A stretch of DNA of 5,386 nucleotides from an uncultured Eubacteriales bacterium (GTDB lineage: Bacteria; Bacillota; Clostridia; Christensenellales; Aristaeellaceae): contig CACZOT010000099.1 of the NCBI GenBank assembly GCA_902782795.1, positions 1 to 5,386 of the forward strand, in the 5' to 3' direction. The notes under the pieces are model-generated. The model did not search any database and was not told where the DNA came from. It saw nothing but the letters and a program-made list of their open reading frames with translations. A program made the position numbers and the translations under genes. Of this stretch, positions 5,300-5,386 are shown in pieces; the first letter of the stretch is position 1, and each line of letters starts with the position of its first letter.

Positions 5300-5386
5300 T
5301 CAGAAGCCCAGCTTGGCGCTGAAATCCGCCATGGCTTCGGAAATCTTGATCCCCTGCGGGCAGACCTGCTCGCAGCTGCGGCAGCC
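5300..5386 (-). CDS. C-terminal end of a probable aldo/keto reductase with an Fe-S cluster tail; 5' part off the window
   Basis: Only the last 28 codons are present. They read GCRSCEQVCPQGIKIS, then EAMADFSAKLGF and a TGA stop. C-x2-C-x3-C-P followed by a hydrophobic I-x-I is a ferredoxin-like cysteine motif. It is typical of the C-terminal tail of the predicted aldo/keto reductases of the COG1453 type common in Clostridia. The frame is real: it ends just before a strong terminator. Other Fe-S proteins with a terminal CxxCxxxCP could also fit, so the family call is moderate and the substrate is unknown. Confidence 0.65.
   Translation of the reverse strand, partial: GCRSCEQVCPQGIKISEAMADFSAKLGF

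Noticed and set aside
1..5386. Search for a CRISPR array, insertion sequence, tRNA or rRNA gene, toxin-antitoxin pair or other defence system
   Set aside because: No direct-repeat array, transposase, structural RNA signature or small paired gene was seen by eye. The intergenic gaps are short and explained by promoters and terminators.

Overview
The window is a GC-rich bacterial chromosome segment, most likely from a Firmicutes/Clostridia-type organism such as a GC-rich gut clostridium. The reasons are purine-rich GGAGG-type ribosome binding sites before every complete gene, sigma-A-like promoters, compact intrinsic terminators, and a DUF3793 protein, a family I know essentially from Firmicutes. 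The genus cannot be fixed from this sequence. All six genes lie on the minus strand, so transcription runs from the right edge to the left, and the codon third positions are strongly G/C. The long plus-strand reading frames are shadows of these genes.

Layout in transcription order (right to left): (1) the last 28 codons of a probable aldo/keto reductase with a C-terminal Fe-S cysteine cluster (5300 to the right edge), closed by a strong intrinsic terminator (5247-5287). (2) A DUF3793 gene (4512-5072) with its own promoter (TTGACA-17-TAGGAT) and two matching GTTAG...TAAC palindromes, one over the likely transcription start and one just before the ribosome binding site. (3) An M20D amidohydrolase of the AbgB type (3020-4426) with a TATAAT promoter in the 85-base gap. 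(4) A Gfo/Idh/MocA-type oxidoreductase (1863-2942), separated from the amidohydrolase by a terminator-like hairpin and followed by a very clear terminator (1822-1853). (5) A sugar-type (CUT1) ABC importer operon: promoter TTGTCA-17-TACAAT, ATPase gene (626-1711), and a permease gene (left edge to 629) that starts inside the ATPase stop codon. The operon continues off the left edge, where a second permease and a binding protein would be expected.

Functionally this is mostly a metabolic neighbourhood: an importer for a sugar-like solute, a possible sugar or cyclitol dehydrogenase, and an amide-bond hydrolase. These look like several short transcription units, not one pathway, and the substrates cannot be read from the sequence. 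I see no mobile element, CRISPR array, RNA gene or defence system. The points most worth a second look are the paired DtxR-like operators and cysteine-rich product of the DUF3793 unit, and the oxidoreductase, whose usual catalytic EKP motif reads ETP. No intergenic stretch exceeds 300 bases.
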